Positions 1 to 8,475 of a stretch of DNA of 64,000 nt are shown here, in pieces. Position 1 is the first letter of the stretch. Every line of letters starts with the position of its first letter. Location: contig JAITTY010000006.1 in NCBI GenBank assembly GCA_031286695.1, positions 1-64,000 on the forward strand, in the 5' to 3' direction. Source of the stretch: Sphingobacterium sp. GTDB lineage: Bacteria > Bacteroidota > Bacteroidia > Sphingobacteriales > Sphingobacteriaceae. The notes beneath the pieces were generated by a model. The model saw only the letters and a list, made by a program, of their open reading frames with translations. It did not search any database and was not told the DNA's origin. The position numbers and the translations under genes are program-made.

Positions 1-80
1 TCTTCCCATTCCGAACAGAGCAGTCAAGCCCGCCAGAGCCGATGGTATTGCCGTAACAGGTGGGAGAGTAGGTCGGTGCC
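1..80 (+). rRNA. rrf: 5S ribosomal RNA, 3' part
   Basis: The first 80 bases match the 3' two-thirds of a bacterial 5S rRNA. They contain the conserved block around TTCCGAACAG, the CCGATGGTA helix region, and the closing GGTGGGAGAGTAGGTCGGTGCC type 3' end. The 5' part lies outside the window, so this is the distal end of an rRNA operon read on the plus strand. A terminator hairpin follows directly. The 3' boundary is judged by eye and may be off by a few bases. Confidence 0.93.
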
Positions 81-92
81 TTTTTTTACACG

Positions 93-126
93 GAAGCCCT
101 TGCTGGAAACAGTCAAGGGCTTCTTT
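93..126 (+). terminator. rRNA operon terminator
   Basis: A perfect 10-bp stem (GAAGCCCTTG with CAAGGGCTTC) encloses an 11-nt loop and is followed by a short T-rich run. It begins 13 nt after the end of the 5S rRNA, the expected position for the intrinsic terminator of the rRNA operon. Confidence 0.8.
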
Positions 127-499
127 CGTTTAAGTACTTCCGTAATTCCATGTACAAGCTATTGCATATCCTCCGCCTATTGGTTATCGCAGCACATGGC
201 CGTCGGTGAGCCCGGTCCATCGGAAGCTGTTCCGTAATTGTCCTTTAGCCTTTACTGTGCTTTAGTGGTATGGTGCAGCACCAGTAGCCATTTCTCCAGT
301 TTTACGTGTCGTTCATTATCACGCACATTTCATAAGCCATATGGAATTAAACGCTCGATTTTTGCCGAACAGCGTACAATAGCTTGGTTAGCCTGCAACA
401 TTATTATTGGACAATCGTTTGCATTCCTGATTCTCTTTTTTACTTCGATTTACTATTGTATTATTGTTAAGTTAATTTAATGCATTATAAATCATACGC
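127..499. other. Intergenic region with no recognised gene
   Basis: This stretch separates the rRNA operon from the GH31 gene. An 80-codon open frame at 238-480 shows no recognisable domain, signal peptide or convincing ribosome binding site and is probably chance. A 10-bp direct repeat, TTCCGTAATT, occurs at 138-147 and 230-239. The GH31 promoter should lie in the A+T-rich last 100 bases, but I could not identify a clear TAnnTTTG element. Confidence 0.5.
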
Positions 500-3400
500 A
501 TGAAGATATCTTTTTGGAGCACAAAAGCACAAGTCAGTTTACTGATGGGATTGGCTTCTCCTTTTATTTTTCAACCCACTCGAGTTGACGCTAAAGTAAG
601 TACGATCAATTATTATAATACAATAGGTCACGATCAAGGTAACCGTATTATCGCAATTCAGAAAATTAATCCGACAACAGTCGAGATTGTATACGATAAT
701 GGTCAACGTCTAACGTTAGATTTCTACGGTAATCATATTTTTAGGATGTTCCAGGATGTTCATGGTGGTATTATCCGTGATCCCGAAGCAAAACCCGAAG
801 CAAAAATATTGGTAGAGCAACCTCGGAAAACGGTCACCGGGCTTGAAGTAAAGGATGAAGGTAATAAGGTCAGCATATCCACCAACGATATTCTTTTTTC
901 AATGGATAAACAGACTTCTCAGTTTAGTATCCTCAATCGGAAAAGCAATAAAATTGTAGTTGAAAGCTTAAAACCAATTGTTTTCGAAGAGAAACAAGTA
1001 AGCGTTGAATTGAAGGAAAATGCGGATGAGTATTTTTTCGGTGGTGGCGTTCAAAATGGACGTTTTTCACATAAGGGAAAAGTAATTGCTATCGAAAATC
1101 AGAACAGCTGGACCGATGGTGGTGTTGCCTCTCCAACGCCTTATTACTGGTCAACCAAAGGGTATGGTTTTATGTGGCATACCTTCAAGAAGGGGAGTTA
1201 TGCCTTTGGAGCCAAAACTAAAGGGATAGTCAAATTGGAACATGATACGGACTACCTCGATGTCTTTTTTATGGTTAATGATGGTATAGTGCCTTTGTTG
1301 AACGATTTCTATCAATTGACGGGCAACCCAATTCTTCTACCGAAGTTTGGTTTGTATGAGGGACATCTTAATGCGTATAACCGCGATTTTTGGAAAGAAG
1401 ATGAAAAGGGAATTCTATTTGAAGATGGCAAACGCTATAAAGAAAGCCAAAAGGACAATGGTGGAGTCAAAGAATCGCTTAATGGTGAGAAAAATAATTA
1501 TCAATTTTCGGCTCGCGCAGTCATAGACCGTTATAAAGCACATGACATGCCTTTGGGCTGGATTCTTCCTAATGATGGTTATGGTGCTGGATATGGCCAA
1601 ACGGCATCTTTAGATGGAAATATCCAAAACTTGAAAGAGTTTGGCGATTATGCACGTAAGAATGGTGTGGAAATCGGTTTATGGACACAGTCTGATCTCC
1701 ATCCCAAAGATAGCATCAGTGCATTACTGCAACGTGATATCGTAAAAGAGGTACGGGATGCAGGTGTGAGAGTCCTAAAAACGGATGTGGCCTGGGTTGG
1801 TCCAGGATATTCTTTTGGTCTCAATGGGGTCGCTGATGTAGGCCATACCATGCCTTACTATGGTAACAATGCTCGTCCATTTATTATTTCATTGGATGGT
1901 TGGGCAGGTACACAGCGCTACGCGGGTATCTGGTCGGGTGACCAAACTGGCGGGGTATGGGAATATATCCGATTCCATATACCAACATATATCGGCTCGG
2001 GACTTTCAGGTCAGCCCAATATTACTTCCGATATGGACGGGATCTTTGGTGGTAAAAACTTTAAGGTCAATATCCGTGATTTTCAATGGAAGACCTGGAC
2101 ACCCATGGAACTCAATATGGATGGCTGGGGATCGAACGAAAAGTACCCGCACGCACTGGGCGAACCGGCTACTTCGATCAATCGTCTGTATTTGAAATTG
2201 AAGTCTCAACTAGTTCCCTATAGCTATAGTGTTGCGAAACAAGCGGTAGATGGACTTCCTATCATTCGTGCGATGTTTTTAGAGCAAGCAAATGCTTATA
2301 CGCTTGGAAAGGCAACGCAATACCAGTACCTCTATGGTCCAAATTTCCTTGTAGCACCGATTTATCAGGAAACACGTGTGGATGAAAAGGGAAATGATAT
2401 GCGCAATGGTATCTACCTGCCGGATGGTGAATGGATTGATTATTTTACAGGTGAAAAATACCAAGGTGGTCGTATTATCAATAACTTTAATGTGCCTATT
2501 TGGAAGCTACCTGTTTTCGTGAAAAATGGTGCTATTATTCCGGTGACCAATCCAAATAATAATGTGCTGGAAATTAAAAAGGATCAACGTATCTATGAAG
2601 TGTATCCGTACGGAAGTTCTAGCTTTGTTGAATACGATGATGATGGAAAGACGGAAGCATATCGTTATGGTAAGGGGGTAAATACAACTATAACTTCAAG
2701 CCTTAACAACAATAAGGTAGAGTTGATTATTGCTCCAGCGCAAGGTGAATTCGATGGATTTGAGAAAATGAAGTCTACCGAAATCCGTTTTAACGTGAGC
2801 AGAGCACCGAAGAAATTGACAGCAAAAGTCAATAAGAAAACGATCAAGCTTAAGGAAGTACGTACATTAAATGAATTTAATGCCTCTGAAAATGTATACT
2901 TCTACGATGCACAACCGAACCTGAATCAGTTTGCAACCAAGGGATCGGAATTTGAAAAAGTACCTTTAGTTAAAAATCCAATGTTGCTGGTGCGACTGGC
3001 CAAACAGGATGTCTCGTCGACTGCAATAGAAGTACAATTGGAGGGCTTCGAGTATGCTCCTGTAGACAACTACCTGGCTCAGACTGGTGCTTTGAGTTCC
3101 CCAAAAGCTGTGATTACAGATCAACATACACAAGCATATACCTTAACCCCAACATGGGAAAAGGTTGCAAATGCTGATTATTATGAAATTGAATTCAACA
3201 ATCTGATCTATTCAACCATCAAGGACAGTCAATTGCTGTTCGAAGGATTGGCAGCTGAAACTGACTACCAGTTTAAAATTAGGGCTGTCAATAAATCTGG
3301 TGTTTCAGATTGGAGTACATTTGCCGCTAAAACAAAAGCGAATCCATTAGAATTTGCCATTGAAGGAATCAAAGCAGAGACTTCTGTAGATAACCAAGGC

Positions 3401-4366
3401 GGAAATGGTATCAATAAATTGTTCAATTATGATGAAGGGGATATGTGGCATACAAAATGGGGACAGACAGCTGTTCCGTTTGATATGACCCTAGATCTCA
3501 AGTCTGTTAATCAATTGGATAAGTTTGAGTATCTTCCAAGGACCGATGGCGGAAATGGTATCATTTTAAAAGGAAAGGTATTCTATAGCAATGATAAGGA
3601 TACCTGGACGGAAGCTGGTAGTTTTGACTGGAAACGTGATGGCGAAATGAAACGTTTTGATTTTGGAACCCATCCAGTAGCCCGATTTATTAAAATTTCA
3701 GTTTCTGAAGCTGTGGGAGGTTTTGGCTCCGGAAGAGAATTATATGTGTTTAAAGTACCAGGATCGTCAAGCTACTTACCGGGCGATATTAATAATGACC
3801 GATTGATCGATCATAATGACTTGACTTCATATATTAACTATACGGGATTGCGACTGGGAGATGGAGATTTCGAAGGTTATGTCAGCAATGGTGATGTTAA
3901 TAAAAATAAGCTGATTGACGCTTATGATATTTCCAATGTTGCTGTTGTCATAGAAGGTGGTGCAAAACCAAATAAAGAAGAAAAGGTCAGTGGTAAATTA
4001 AAATTGATTCCTTCAAAAACGACCTTAAAATCGGGTGATATTGTGGAGATCAGTGTTAGTGGAGAGAATCTTAAAGCTGTCAATGCACTTAGTTTTGCTC
4101 TTCCATATAATCAGGGCGATTTTGAATATATCGGTATTGAACCTGTACATCTAAAAGAGATGAACAATTATAGTAACGATCGTCTTCATACCAATGGAAG
4201 TAAAGCGCTGTATGCTACTTTTGTTAATCTAGGCAACAAGGAAACTTTAAATGGAGCTGAAGTTTTATTTAAGATTAAATTGAAAGCAAAACGCAATGTC
4301 AACTTCAATCTGAAAGCGATAGATGGTATTTTGGTTGATAAAAAGCTGAATTCCGTCACTTTCTAA
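500..4366 (+). CDS. Secreted GH31 family glycosidase, multi-modular, with dockerin-like and cohesin-like modules
   Basis: The 1288-residue protein has an N-terminal signal sequence (about residues 1-31), a mutarotase-like N-terminal beta-sandwich, and a GH31 TIM barrel at about residues 270-620. These are followed by C-terminal beta domains, a fibronectin type III-like module (about 880-955), a discoidin/F5-8C-like carbohydrate-binding module (about 965-1085), a dockerin-like pair of Asp/Asn-rich calcium loops (about 1095-1155) and a C-terminal cohesin-like domain (about 1165-1288). The likely nucleophile is D429 in KTDVAW and the likely acid/base D481 in WSGDQ; the 52-residue spacing suits GH31. 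The architecture resembles bacterial GH31 alpha-N-acetylgalactosaminidases (Nag31 type) more than plain alpha-glucosidases, but substrate is an inference. The protein is expected to be periplasmic or cell-surface. It stands alone, with a terminator after it and no SusCD pair beside it. Confidence 0.88.
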   Translation: MKISFWSTKAQVSLLMGLASPFIFQPTRVDAKVSTINYYNTIGHDQGNRIIAIQKINPTTVEIVYDNGQRLTLDFYGNHIFRMFQDVHGGIIRDPEAKPEAKILVEQPRKTVTGLEVKDEGNKVSISTNDILFSMDKQTSQFSILNRKSNKIVVESLKPIVFEEKQVSVELKENADEYFFGGGVQNGRFSHKGKVIAIENQNSWTDGGVASPTPYYWSTKGYGFMWHTFKKGSYAFGAKTKGIVKLEHDTDYLDVFFMVNDGIVPLLNDFYQLTGNPILLPKFGLYEGHLNAYNRDFWKEDEKGILFEDGKRYKESQKDNGGVKESLNGEKNNYQFSARAVIDRYKAHDMPLGWILPNDGYGAGYGQTASLDGNIQNLKEFGDYARKNGVEIGLWTQSDLHPKDSISALLQRDIVKEVRDAGVRVLKTDVAWVGPGYSFGLNGVADVGHTMPYYGNNARPFIISLDGWAGTQRYAGIWSGDQTGGVWEYIRFHIPTYIGSGLSGQPNITSDMDGIFGGKNFKVNIRDFQWKTWTPMELNMDGWGSNEKYPHALGEPATSINRLYLKLKSQLVPYSYSVAKQAVDGLPIIRAMFLEQANAYTLGKATQYQYLYGPNFLVAPIYQETRVDEKGNDMRNGIYLPDGEWIDYFTGEKYQGGRIINNFNVPIWKLPVFVKNGAIIPVTNPNNNVLEIKKDQRIYEVYPYGSSSFVEYDDDGKTEAYRYGKGVNTTITSSLNNNKVELIIAPAQGEFDGFEKMKSTEIRFNVSRAPKKLTAKVNKKTIKLKEVRTLNEFNASENVYFYDAQPNLNQFATKGSEFEKVPLVKNPMLLVRLAKQDVSSTAIEVQLEGFEYAPVDNYLAQTGALSSPKAVITDQHTQAYTLTPTWEKVANADYYEIEFNNLIYSTIKDSQLLFEGLAAETDYQFKIRAVNKSGVSDWSTFAAKTKANPLEFAIEGIKAETSVDNQGGNGINKLFNYDEGDMWHTKWGQTAVPFDMTLDLKSVNQLDKFEYLPRTDGGNGIILKGKVFYSNDKDTWTEAGSFDWKRDGEMKRFDFGTHPVARFIKISVSEAVGGFGSGRELYVFKVPGSSSYLPGDINNDRLIDHNDLTSYINYTGLRLGDGDFEGYVSNGDVNKNKLIDAYDISNVAVVIEGGAKPNKEEKVSGKLKLIPSKTTLKSGDIVEISVSGENLKAVNALSFALPYNQGDFEYIGIEPVHLKEMNNYSNDRLHTNGSKALYATFVNLGNKETLNGAEVLFKIKLKAKRNVNFNLKAIDGILVDKKLNSVTF

Positions 4367-4390
4367 AAATAATAAATAGCCTTAACAAAA

Positions 4391-4422
4391 AGGGGAGTCT
4401 CATGCAGAGCTCCCTTTTTTTT
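4391..4422 (+). terminator. Terminator of the GH31 gene
   Basis: A GGGGAG...CTCCC hairpin (4392-4414) with an imperfect inner stem is followed by eight T residues. It lies 25 nt after the GH31 stop codon. Confidence 0.75.
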
Positions 4423-4532
4423 CTGAAAGTGTCTGATTTTATTGGCCAGAAAGAACCTTCAGTTTGCTTTCATTGCTGTTGGTGTCTGCGAAGTCATGAA
4501 GGTTTTGTTAATTGATAGCTAAGTGCACACAA

Positions 4533-5411
4533 TTAGTCCAATATCATACTGAGATCCATCAGCAGGATTTCAGTATCTGCTGAGGTCACTTTCAGGTTAA
4601 TTTCAGCGACATTCCATATTCCAAATCCATCTCTGCTTTCCAATTCTTGTCCTTCGACAGTCACACTGCCTTTTATTACAAAAACATATACACCATTTCC
4701 TGCCTTTTTAATCTGGTATTTTGTTTGGACGTCCTTGTCAAAATGGCCCATGGAAAACCAGGCATCCTGATGGATCCATACACCCTCGTCTTCTGGATTG
4801 GGAGAAAGTATTTGTTGGAATTTATTCTGTCTTTGCGCTATATCCAAGGTAATTTGATCGTATCGCGGGCTCACATTCCGTTGATTAGGGTATACCCAAA
4901 TCTGAAGAAACTTGACTACCTGATCGGTGTTTTTATTATATTCACTGTGTATGATGCCCGTTCCGGCACTCATGACCTGAATATCTCCTTTCCGGATAAT
5001 GGCTTTGTTACCCATGCTGTCTTCGTGTTGCAAATCACCTTCCAAAGGGATACTGATGATTTCCATATTATCGTGCGGGTGTTTGCCAAATCCTCTTCCT
5101 TCAGCCACCATATCATCATTTAGTACCCGTAGTACACCAAAGTGCATACGTTCGGGGTTGTGATAATTAGCGAAGCTAAACGTATGATTGCTTTCTAACC
5201 AGCCATGATTTGCATGACCTCGTGTAGCTGCTTTATGGAGGACACTATGGTTTTCCAATTTGTCCGAATTATAGTTTACATCTTCGGCATCCAACGTTTC
5301 AAGCGGTTCTATCTCGTCAATATCATTCTTTAAAATATCAGCTGAAGAAACTGTTGCTGTAAATATTCCGGAACCTAAAAGGCCTTTTTTTATAAAGTTC
5401 TGTCTGTTCAT
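4533..5411 (-). CDS. Pirin family protein with N-terminal export-like leader
   Basis: This 292-residue bicupin matches the pirin/YhhW family, which includes nuclear pirins and quercetin 2,3-dioxygenases. The N-terminal cupin carries the metal-binding set H111 and H113 (in KHPHDN) and H155 and E157 (in IHSEYN). The C-terminal cupin is degenerate, as in the family. Unusually, about 45 residues precede the cupin core, beginning MNRQNFIKKG and followed by a hydrophobic stretch. This resembles the twin-arginine type leaders common in Bacteroidota, but the second arginine is replaced by glutamine, so export is possible rather than shown. It is probably co-transcribed after the OsmC and receiver-like genes, which suggests a redox or stress role. 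The substrate is unknown. Confidence 0.88.
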   Translation of the reverse strand: MNRQNFIKKGLLGSGIFTATVSSADILKNDIDEIEPLETLDAEDVNYNSDKLENHSVLHKAATRGHANHGWLESNHTFSFANYHNPERMHFGVLRVLNDDMVAEGRGFGKHPHDNMEIISIPLEGDLQHEDSMGNKAIIRKGDIQVMSAGTGIIHSEYNKNTDQVVKFLQIWVYPNQRNVSPRYDQITLDIAQRQNKFQQILSPNPEDEGVWIHQDAWFSMGHFDKDVQTKYQIKKAGNGVYVFVIKGSVTVEGQELESRDGFGIWNVAEINLKVTSADTEILLMDLSMILD

Positions 5412-5543
5412 GATCTTCTTATTTATTACTCGAAAGTAGCCTTTTAGCCGCCGATTTTCATTGAACTAGTTCAATAAAGAAAGATTTTTAGCAGTTTTCA
5501 ATGGCTATTTTAAATCGGGGTATTTCCAATGCTGTGAGTTTAA

Positions 5544-5858
5544 CTAAACAGGGAGCAATTCAGGAAATAGACTATATACTTCATTTTTTAATAGTCCGCT
5601 TCCGCCGCCATAATGTTTGATTAGGCCAATGGGATAAGTGAGACGTGATAGATGATCCGTTACCTCACGCTCGTCCTCTGGTGAGAGACCCGAACTCAAT
5701 AATAATACATCTACCGGTTCGTCTATCAGCTGCTTTTTACAAGCACTAAGATCCTGCTGTATAATTGCCTGCCATGTGGGGGTAAGTTCAATGATTCTCT
5801 TGAGCGTCAGAAGGATTTCTTCATTCTTGCCAAATAGGAGAAAGGTTAAGGTGTTCAT
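5544..5858 (-). CDS. Small receiver-like protein of unknown function
   Basis: This 104-residue protein starts like a response-regulator receiver fold: beta strand LTFLLFG, helix, then VDVLLLSSG where the phosphoacceptor strand would end. The position that should hold the phosphorylatable aspartate reads SSG, and the acidic pair of strand 1 is missing (FGKNEE). It would therefore be a pseudo-receiver if the fold is right. It lies 11 nt downstream of the OsmC gene and upstream of pirin on the same strand, so a three-gene operon is likely. I cannot name the family. Confidence 0.6.
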   Translation of the reverse strand: MNTLTFLLFGKNEEILLTLKRIIELTPTWQAIIQQDLSACKKQLIDEPVDVLLLSSGLSPEDEREVTDHLSRLTYPIGLIKHYGGGSGLLKNEVYSLFPELLPV

Positions 5859-5869
5859 ATTGTTCTTGT

Positions 5870-6292
5870 TTAGGGATTTGTCCTGATGACTGTATTAACA
5901 ATGGCATTACCCTTTAAAATTTTTGAAATGGGACATTCTTCGGCAATTTGTTGAAGGCGTTCTCGGGTATCTTCTGCTAAAAATTGTCCAAAGGCGATCT
6001 CGCGATCAAAATACGTAACCACCTGTCCTTTTTCAATTTTTAGATACATATTTGAACTGACGGAAATTTCTGGAATATCAAGCCCTTTTTTATCGATGTA
6101 CATGCGTAGAGTAGCTAAGGTACAAGATACAAGCGATGAAATCAGAAGGGTGTAGGGGTCAGGCCCAAGATCTCTGCCACCAAGCTTTTCAGGTTCATCC
6201 GTAATAAATTCTCCATTTCTCCATTGGATGGTGGTCTTATATTTCTGCTCAGTAATATGACCGATGACAGGGTTTTCCAATATATATTTCAT
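5870..6292 (-). CDS. OsmC family peroxiredoxin-like protein
   Basis: The protein is 141 residues from the start chosen here. OsmC/Ohr proteins reduce organic hydroperoxides with two cysteines. Here the pair is C57 (in SLVSCTLAT) and C120 (in EECPISK), placed as in the OsmC/YhfA branch. The frame stays open upstream to 6364, but the extra 24 residues (with adjacent cysteines and no family similarity) are unlikely to be translated; the start at MKYILEN matches the usual length of about 140 residues. It is the first gene of a probable operon with the receiver-like and pirin genes. Confidence 0.88.
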   Translation of the reverse strand: MKYILENPVIGHITEQKYKTTIQWRNGEFITDEPEKLGGRDLGPDPYTLLISSLVSCTLATLRMYIDKKGLDIPEISVSSNMYLKIEKGQVVTYFDREIAFGQFLAEDTRERLQQIAEECPISKILKGNAIVNTVIRTNP

Positions 6293-6552
6293 ACGGATAA
6301 TTCTTTTGTTTGTAATACAACAAAAATAAGCTTGAATTGATTCATTTCCATTGATGTAGTTCAATAAATATAGTCATATTGTCTTCTGATGTTTCTTATG
6401 GCCAAGGGGGCGGATGGATTTCCGCTGATGAATACATATTATCGCTACAGAAAAAATAGAGATTGGAGTAAGTTGAATCACATAAATTTTCTTACTTTTA
6501 ACAATCGAACACGCTCATTTTTTTTTAAGGATTTTAATTTAATATTTCGGTT

Positions 6553-7272
6553 ATGATGAAGAGATTTTTACTTGTCGGACTTTTTGCTGGTATAACCCAT
6601 TTTGTGGCTTTCTCGCAATCTCATGAACTACGTGTGGGTGTTACCTCCGGTGTGTCCAATTTTACTGGATCGGGAACCGAAGCCAAGAGTATGTTGAATG
6701 GATCTACGCAGCAGGAATATTATACCAATAATCCCTATGGAAAAAAATACGGAATCAACATCGGCGGTGCTGTAAACTACCGTTATGTTTTTGCCAATAA
6801 TCTGATATTAGGTTTAGAGGGTGCATATGAACGATTGCAGACAAAGATTGATTTGGAAGGCAATGAGTTTATGAATGGAAGTCGTGGGCAGACCCGTCTT
6901 AATCAGCAATTTATTAATTTTAATCCTTTTGTTGGCTATCGTGTCTTTTTTGAACCGATGACAATGGATATACAGCTGGGGATGGATATTGCCAAAACGC
7001 TGAGCATCAAAGAAAATGGTAGCATTGAAGATAAGCAGGGAAATAAAACAAGTTTTGATCGTGACCGAGGCAAGGTTATAGATTTGGATATACGCCCTCG
7101 ATTGCAGTTTAATGTAAATTATGACCGCTATACCGTGTTTGCTGGTTATTCATGGGGATTGAAGGATTATAATAATGGACTGCTTGGAGCTAATCCCGGT
7201 GCTGCACGATTAAATGTGTTCCGCTTGGGTTTACAGTATCAGCTTTTAACTCCCGTATTTAGAAATGACTAA
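6553..7272 (+). CDS. Outer-membrane beta-barrel protein
   Basis: This 239-residue protein has a signal peptide ending near residue 22 (FVAFSQS). The body alternates Gly- and aromatic-rich amphipathic strands (VGVTSG, INIGGAVNYRYVF, NPFVGYRVFF, FAGYSWGL), typical of the small 8-10 stranded outer-membrane barrels of Bacteroidota. It ends in an aromatic-rich final strand and a short tail. Its stop codon overlaps the start of the TMEM175-like gene by 8 nt, so the two are translationally linked. No specific function can be assigned. Confidence 0.8.
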   Translation: MMKRFLLVGLFAGITHFVAFSQSHELRVGVTSGVSNFTGSGTEAKSMLNGSTQQEYYTNNPYGKKYGINIGGAVNYRYVFANNLILGLEGAYERLQTKIDLEGNEFMNGSRGQTRLNQQFINFNPFVGYRVFFEPMTMDIQLGMDIAKTLSIKENGSIEDKQGNKTSFDRDRGKVIDLDIRPRLQFNVNYDRYTVFAGYSWGLKDYNNGLLGANPGAARLNVFRLGLQYQLLTPVFRND

Positions 7273-7843
7273 GGGTCGATTAGAAGCATTCAGTGATGGT
7301 GTCCTGGCCATCATTATAACCATTATGGTACTTGAACTGAAAGTACCTGAAGGGGTTACTTTTGCGAGTCTCAAGCCCATATTTCCCAAAATTATTTCTT
7401 ATATCGTAAGTTTTATGTACGTGGGGCTCTATTGGAATAACCATCATCATCTCTTTCAAATCGTTCGCAAAGTGAACGGCAAAGTCCTTTGGAGTAACCT
7501 ACATTTATTGTTTTGGCTTTCCTTAATGCCGGTAACCACCAATTGGATCGGTGAATCCCATTTTGGTCGAGATCCGATCATTGCTTATGGTGTTGTGTTG
7601 ATTATGTGTTCTATTGCCTATAATATTGTGGAATATTTTGTGATCCAGATTGAAGGGGAAGATTCTGCACTGAAAAAAGCTGTCAAATCAAAGACAAAAG
7701 AGAATATTTCTACTGCGCTGTATTTTCTGGGGATAGGTCTGTCTTTTGTAAATCCATATATCAGTTTAGTGCTATACGGAACGGTCGCTATCATGTGGAT
7801 TATTCCTGACCGCCGTATTGAGAAGGAACTGCGGAATCAATAG
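7265..7843 (+). CDS. TMEM175 family putative potassium channel
   Basis: This 192-residue membrane protein begins with the family signature RLEAFSDGVLAI (RxxxFSD, residues 5-11) in the first of about six membrane segments. Bacterial TMEM175 proteins assemble as tetramers and conduct K+ with low selectivity. The first helix after FSD (AIIITIMVLELKVP) carries the hydrophobic constriction. Its start overlaps the preceding outer-membrane protein gene by 8 nt, and its 3' end overlaps the convergent ATPase gene by 7 nt. Confidence 0.9.
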   Translation: MTKGRLEAFSDGVLAIIITIMVLELKVPEGVTFASLKPIFPKIISYIVSFMYVGLYWNNHHHLFQIVRKVNGKVLWSNLHLLFWLSLMPVTTNWIGESHFGRDPIIAYGVVLIMCSIAYNIVEYFVIQIEGEDSALKKAVKSKTKENISTALYFLGIGLSFVNPYISLVLYGTVAIMWIIPDRRIEKELRNQ

Positions 7844-8397
7844 TTTTTCAGTTCCAATGTTTTAAGGATAAACAGCACGCGCTCTGCTACTGTGATTTTT
7901 GGAACCTCGATGGTTTCATACCCCAGTTTCTCATAGGTATCCTTCATCATTTTAAAGGTATCTTCGGCCTCCTGCCAAGTTTGTTTCCGCTCGCTGTCAT
8001 TTTCATAGATCGCTGCCCAAGGCGGTAAGATGAATACTTTTTTATGATAACGTCGACCTTTTGCTTCATGAATCAGTTCTTCTTCGATTGCAAGACCTTC
8101 CATGGCAATATATGCCAATGTATCTGGAATTCCGCGGTCAAAAAAAACGTAGTCTTGGTGATCTTGCCCTATCTGCATTAAATAGCTGGCTGTTGAAGCG
8201 GCTAGCATGAGTTTGGCATAACGAATTTTATTTTTCCAGGGCAGACCGTCCGCATTGGCTTCCAGTTGTTCTCGGATGATGCGCCTTGCATCCTCTTCCA
8301 CAATGTGGAATCCCTGCTTATGCAATTCCTTTAATAAGGTTGTTTTACCGACTCCAGGTCCTCCTGTCAGAACGATAAAATAGTGTGTATGATCCAT
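7837..8397 (-). CDS. AAA-type P-loop ATP-binding protein (NadR-kinase/AAA_28-like)
   Basis: The 186-residue protein has a Walker A motif GGPGVGKTT at residues 12-20 and a FFDRGIPD segment in the middle, features of the small P-loop kinase-like ATPases related to the NadR kinase domain. A following KKVFILPPW segment also suits that group. The phosphoryl acceptor is unknown; relatives are annotated simply as ATP-binding proteins. It is monocistronic or leads no obvious operon, and its end overlaps the convergent TMEM175-like gene. Confidence 0.8.
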   Translation of the reverse strand: MDHTHYFIVLTGGPGVGKTTLLKELHKQGFHIVEEDARRIIREQLEANADGLPWKNKIRYAKLMLAASTASYLMQIGQDHQDYVFFDRGIPDTLAYIAMEGLAIEEELIHEAKGRRYHKKVFILPPWAAIYENDSERKQTWQEAEDTFKMMKDTYEKLGYETIEVPKITVAERVLFILKTLELKNY

Positions 8398-8475
8398 AAT
8401 GATTAAAATGTAGTGCTTCCCGAGAGATAGAAAATTGGGGGTAACGACGGATTATAGGCTGCAATTTTGGGAAAA

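Noticed and set aside
238..480. 80-codon frame between the rRNA operon and the GH31 gene
   Set aside because: No domain, signal peptide or ribosome binding site and a composition unlike neighbouring proteins; chance frame in intergenic DNA.
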